From contig LUGG01000004.1 of NCBI GenBank assembly GCA_001683735.1, forward strand, positions 62,001 through 126,000: a stretch of 64,000 nucleotides of DNA, given 5' to 3'. The position numbers were made by a program, and so were the translations under genes. The notes beneath the pieces were generated by a model. It saw only the letters and a program-made list of their open reading frames with translations, made no database searches and was not told the origin of the DNA. Positions 60,330 to 64,000 of this stretch are shown here, piece after piece (the first letter of the stretch is position 1; each line of letters begins with the position of its first letter). The stretch is from Grifola frondosa. Its lineage: Eukaryota; Basidiomycota; Agaricomycetes; Polyporales; Grifolaceae.

Positions 60330-61468
60330 CGAGCTGCATTGTATGACTTGTATATATGACCTACTCACCTGGAAACCGGTGAGTCTATCTTTTGATCGCA
60401 TGCACACAATCACGCAGGCGTGCTGCTTCAGATCCCGTCGAAAATGCGCTTAATCCTACAATACAAAGTTGAATTAGGAATAACTATGTGCGGCAGACGG
60501 ATCATCGGGACAACTGGCTGTTGCATAGCGTAGCAAGAAGCTGAAGCATTACCAGGCAACTTAGTGCAATCTGAATTTTGCTCTCCACACACCGCAGCAG
60601 CCACTGACACACGGTGTTTACTCAGTGCACACGATTAAGATCTTGACTTCGCAAAGATCCGTCTTTTGCGAAGGGCCGTCAAGAAAGACATGGGAGTTTT
60701 ATCGGCGCACTCATCGGTATGCACATCTAGTCGCGAAATGTCACGCAGACAATATCTAACCCGGAAACACAACAGACTGGAGCTACGGAATTGGAGGACG
60801 AGGTCTTGGTCTGCCAGAATGCACACAATTCTCTGCCTTCTCTGTATTTTTTGTAGTTCACCACATTGAAGCACGATAACTGCCTTGCATTACCTCGAGA
60901 TTGAGCGCCGCATCTGAGCTCCGAGGATCTGGAAATCAGCGTGAATCCTGACACTCCAAGTTCGCCGGAGGCGGCTTCAGAATATGTGGATTACAAATGT
61001 GTTTTGATACTGCGACCTTCAAGCCGTATTCACGCCTCCGTTTGATGAAATTCTTTTCCCAATTTAATAATGAAGACTTACTTCAGAGTTTCCCATCGTC
61101 ATCAAGATTCAATGCTTACCGTTCAATCCATTTATCTACGTCCTTCGACCGTCCGTCCATGCTTGCGGCTCGCGCAGTCCACCCCTTCCATAGATAGCCC
61201 AGTGATATTTGCTTGGGATGATTGTGGATGCATTCAAGCACGGATTATGGAAGCTCGGTCCATGGGGAATCCGCCACGATGGACTCTGTATGGCCCAAAT
61301 GCGCTTCCGGATAGAACTACAGGTACGGAGTCGACACTGAGTTCCTCCCGTGCCTTGAAAATGATGGTTCACGAAGAGACGAGCAGTCAAGAGCTACCGA
61401 CGTCGAATGCACAATGGACAGGGAGGCCTTCTGAGATATATCGCACACCTATTAATCTGGCGTTGTGA
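60330..61468 (+). pseudogene. Second, partial F-box/propeller-like copy
   Basis: Segments resemble the propeller part of the gene just upstream. CIYDLLTWKPVSLSFDR is near 60350, LELRNWRTRSW near 60780, and a 3' part (61070-61468) has SPVIFAWDDCGCIQARIMEA. The last parallels FTWAEWGPARTRIMEE of the first copy. No F-box was found in front. A tandem duplicate that lost its 5' part is the simplest reading. Confidence 0.5.
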
Positions 61469-61630
61469 CGTAGTTCTGAATCAAATACGTTATCGCAAAA
61501 ATATTCAGTTCATTCTCGAAATAAACCATACCAAGAGCATCAAAAGGGTGATTGTACGAAGACAGTACAACTTCTAGCCGCAAGGTCCTGAGTGAACGAG
61601 GAAAATGGAGATATCTGTAGCCACTTGCCG

Positions 61631-62972
61631 TCAACTGATGAGACGTCTGAGATGATAAATTCCTTCTCGAGCTGCAGCAACGGTATCATATACAACTCGT
61701 TCTGGAGCTGATTCAGTCCGCGATCGCAGTCGCCACCTCAGCGAAGGGCTGTTGAGATGCGCACACAACTCCTCGAACAACACCAGCGCTTGATCTGCTG
61801 TCGGACGCTGAGAAGGTTGCGCATCCTTCATAGTGTCAATCAGTGGCTGAAAAACTTCGAGACCGCAGTATTTCTACAATCGTACCCGGTTGAGCTTCTG
61901 AACCCACGAAGTTATCTAAACTCTGGACGCACGTGTAAGAATTCCTTATCGTATAGATTTCCCAGAGCGAATATGTCAACTTTGAACGCATCGTACGGAA
62001 TGTCAAATGACAGCTCTGGAACGTCCTTGTCCCTGCCCTTTTTTCCCACGACGTAGGTTGAGCAGCCTGGAGGGAAGCGTATGGATATTTCGAAATCGAT
62101 GAAGTAGTATCTCACAGGATGATCGAGGCGAGATAGGGGTGTGACATCAAAAACGCCGTCTTGAGAGTAATTTCGTCTGATAGGATGATGTCCTTTGGGA
62201 TATAGCGGTCGCGCATCCATCATTATATTGGCAGCAGCACAGTCTCTTTGGACAGCACTTGGTCAGGCGACAAGTTTGATTGGGTCGAAACACTTACCGA
62301 TGTGCAACTTGTTGACCGTGCAAAAAACACATGCCCTAGAGAGGTTGTCATGCTTTCCCAATATTGATGATTATCAATGACTCACTTCAAGTGTCTGTCT
62401 CATGAAATCTACCACTTCACCGATTGCCCCGAACTCTGGGTCATCAAATGGTCGCAAATATGGCATGACGAGTAATGACATTTTCCCGTCGAGCGGATCG
62501 GGCAAAATATCAAGAAGAGGTACACAATGATTCGTAGGGCACTGAAGAAGGGTAGGAGTAGTTAAAAAGCGGGCCATGTGGACCTCATCTGTATCGTTCG
62601 GCACAATTTTCAGTGACACTATGGTTTTATCCCTTTTACGAATGGCGTCAATGACATGATAGTACTGATTGAATTGAACGGTTAAGAAAACATGCTCGAC
62701 AGAAAATTGCTGCATGCACTCACGTTTAGCATAATAGAATCTTCGCAGAACTTAGGATGTAGATTTGTGCCCAGCCACGAAGGCGACCATCCCGGTCGAT
62801 ACCGAGGCCTGAGGATGTATCCACGACTTTCTAAAGGTGAGTATCGATTCTTCCACGATTTCTCAGCTTCAGTAAGCCCGTAACGTCCTCCTTGAGTAAC
62901 TTCTGCAAAACGCTGAGCCTCTTGATCTGCTACTAATGCGTAAGATGGCAAACGGTCGGCAGAAGCGTTCAT
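61631..62972 (-). CDS. Divergent protein-kinase-like gene of mushroom type
   Basis: The start ATG at 62972 opens MNASADRLPSYALVADQE. An N-terminal motif YILRPRYRPGWSPSWLGTN follows, typical of a kinase-like family expanded in Agaricomycetes. Kinase landmarks are IVSLKIVPND (VAIK-type Lys), LPDPLDGKMSLLVMPYL (hinge side) and GMCFLHGQQVAHR spliced to DCAAANIMMD, which together give an intact HRD...N. The metal-binding motif is IDFEIS, where DFG would be expected, so the Gly is replaced. After that come VDIFALGNLY and PLIDTMKDAQPSQRPTADQAL, the C-lobe end. The stop is at 61631-61633. It may be a weak or pseudo-kinase. The substrate is unknown. Confidence 0.7.
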
Positions 62973-63245
62973 ATTCAGGGGATGAGATGATATGTGGCAG
63001 GAAAAGCTGCGAGTATTGAGTGTGTTTGATCGGGTTCGATCACAAGTTGGAATTCAAACTCCGAAGGTCAAACACGTTCTCTCCGAACATAGCTTGCTTG
63101 CATTCCAACAGGTGTTTGAAGCATGTAAATCAGGAGGTGATGTAGCTGGACGTGCATGTCTGGTATATCAGTACCTTCCCCATTATGCACGGGTTCGTTG
63201 AACGTTTGAACCCTCTCGCTACTTGTTCCCAAAATTCGCATTTAC

Positions 63246-64000
63246 ATGTCAGCTGGCTATGATATATGGGGCGTTGTTGCTGGCGTCCTGGGTGTTCTTG
63301 GATTGCTGCCATTACTATCTGCATTGATTCATAACCAATTGCCCTCCTCGAGATTCAAGATGCTTCATGACACCATGTCCGAAACAGAGTCGCTTTTCCG
63401 GACCGTCATGGAAGAAGGACTCCTGAAAAATCCCTCCTATGTTCAGCAAACAGAAGGACGATTGAATCAGTACTAAGTGTTATCATCTCGTATTAATGTT
63501 TCAGCCCGCTCATACTTGCTATCAGGATGCGTTCTGAAGTTGAAGACCTACGTGCAGCAACTCATCGCGCGACATCTTTTGTGAAAGAGATCAGAGGATT
63601 CTTGCATGGTCTGTCACGAGAGATATCCTTGCTCTGTGAAGAAGTGAAGGAACTTAGAGCGAGCATCTCCGTACGTTGAATTCTGAATTCGCCACCACCA
63701 CTACTCAGGTGACACCTGCATCAGGCAACAAGCTCAGAAGAACGAAGAAGACTCACATATCAGAGCAGACACGTGCAGCAGTCAATAGTCAACAGCGATT
63801 CTAGGAGTATTGCCACATCTATGACATCAAATAATGGATTATCGACAGGTCAGTTTCTGCAGTCAAATTTTCTCTTCGTTCTAACCTTGAACTAGAGAGT
63901 TCTGGTGAATGTGGTCTACAACCCGAATCAGAAAGTGACACAAGGGTATCTGGGTGTCAATGTCTATGCACCTCTTGTCACTGTGCGTATGTTAGCAAAC
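63246..64000 (+). CDS. Membrane-associated unrecognised protein, partial at window end
   Basis: The start ATG at 63246 gives MSAGYDIWGVVAGVLGVLGL, an N-terminal membrane helix running into LLPLLSALIHNQLPSSRFK. A helical, charged region follows (LHDTMSETESLFRTVMEEGL). After an intron come MRSEVEDLRAATHRATSFVK and LCEEVKELRASIS, and after another intron SSEERRRLTYQSRHVQQS. GT-AG signals keep the frame through to the window edge. The pattern matches a family often seen in mushroom genomes with an N-terminal anchor and coiled coils. The function is unknown to me. Confidence 0.65.

Noticed and set aside
62195..62290. Apparent loss of the kinase HRD histidine (read as QRD)
   Set aside because: It arose from reading through an intron. 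Splicing CATCG to AGACTGTGCT restores HRD.
1..64000. CRISPR arrays, bacterial operons, rRNA or tRNA genes
   Set aside because: None was seen. The gene structure is eukaryotic, and no convincing tRNA box pair or rRNA segment was found by eye.

Overview
The window looks like the nuclear genome of a basidiomycete fungus, most likely an Agaricomycete. Genes are densely packed and cut by many 45-70 base GT-AG introns. The recognisable single-copy genes are fungal: VID21/EAF1, LST8, NADH-glutamate synthase, ECO1, mitochondrial IF2, a CHORD/CS co-chaperone and an ALKBH7-like oxygenase. There are also secreted or membrane beta-1,3-glucanases of families GH5 and GH55. The right end carries F-box/propeller-like and kinase-like genes typical of mushroom genomes. 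All calls come from reading the sequence. No database search was run.

Layout. Positions 1-2600 hold a truncated LTR copy and a decayed minus-strand gene with a Ulp1-type cysteine protease domain, probably from a DNA transposon. A VID21/EAF1 homologue follows (2920-6257, +). Positions 6448-17014 are one complete Ty3/Gypsy-type LTR retrotransposon on the minus strand. It has 291-base LTRs that differ at 7 positions, a perfect CAAAT target duplication, gag, CCHC knuckle, protease, RT-RNase H, integrase with a chromodomain-like tail, and an extra 3' ORF. Two later insertions are nested in it: a ~1.5 kb LTR-like element that splits the integrase, and a 228-base MITE that splits the extra ORF.

From 17 to 29 kb there is a small gene just beside the retrotransposon, a GH5 membrane exo-beta-1,3-glucanase (-), an 858-base non-autonomous hAT-like element with an 8-base target duplication, a GH55 beta-1,3-glucanase (+) and ECO1 (+). 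Then come glutamate synthase (29.9-37.1 kb, -), LST8 (-), a small gene, a DUF1776/SDR-like gene, a divergent pair of ALKBH7-like oxygenase and mitochondrial-carrier-like gene, at least one unrecognised minus-strand gene, CHORD/CS (+), mitochondrial IF2 (-), an M13 metallopeptidase (-), F-box-type genes (+), a kinase-like gene (-) and a partial gene running off the right edge.

A caution applies throughout. Conserved genes repeatedly need single-base frame corrections that introns do not explain (VID21, GH5, GH55, glutamate synthase, CHORD, ALKBH7, IF2). Because the problem affects many essential genes, uncorrected indel errors in the assembly are the simplest explanation. Individual pseudogene calls here therefore need read support.
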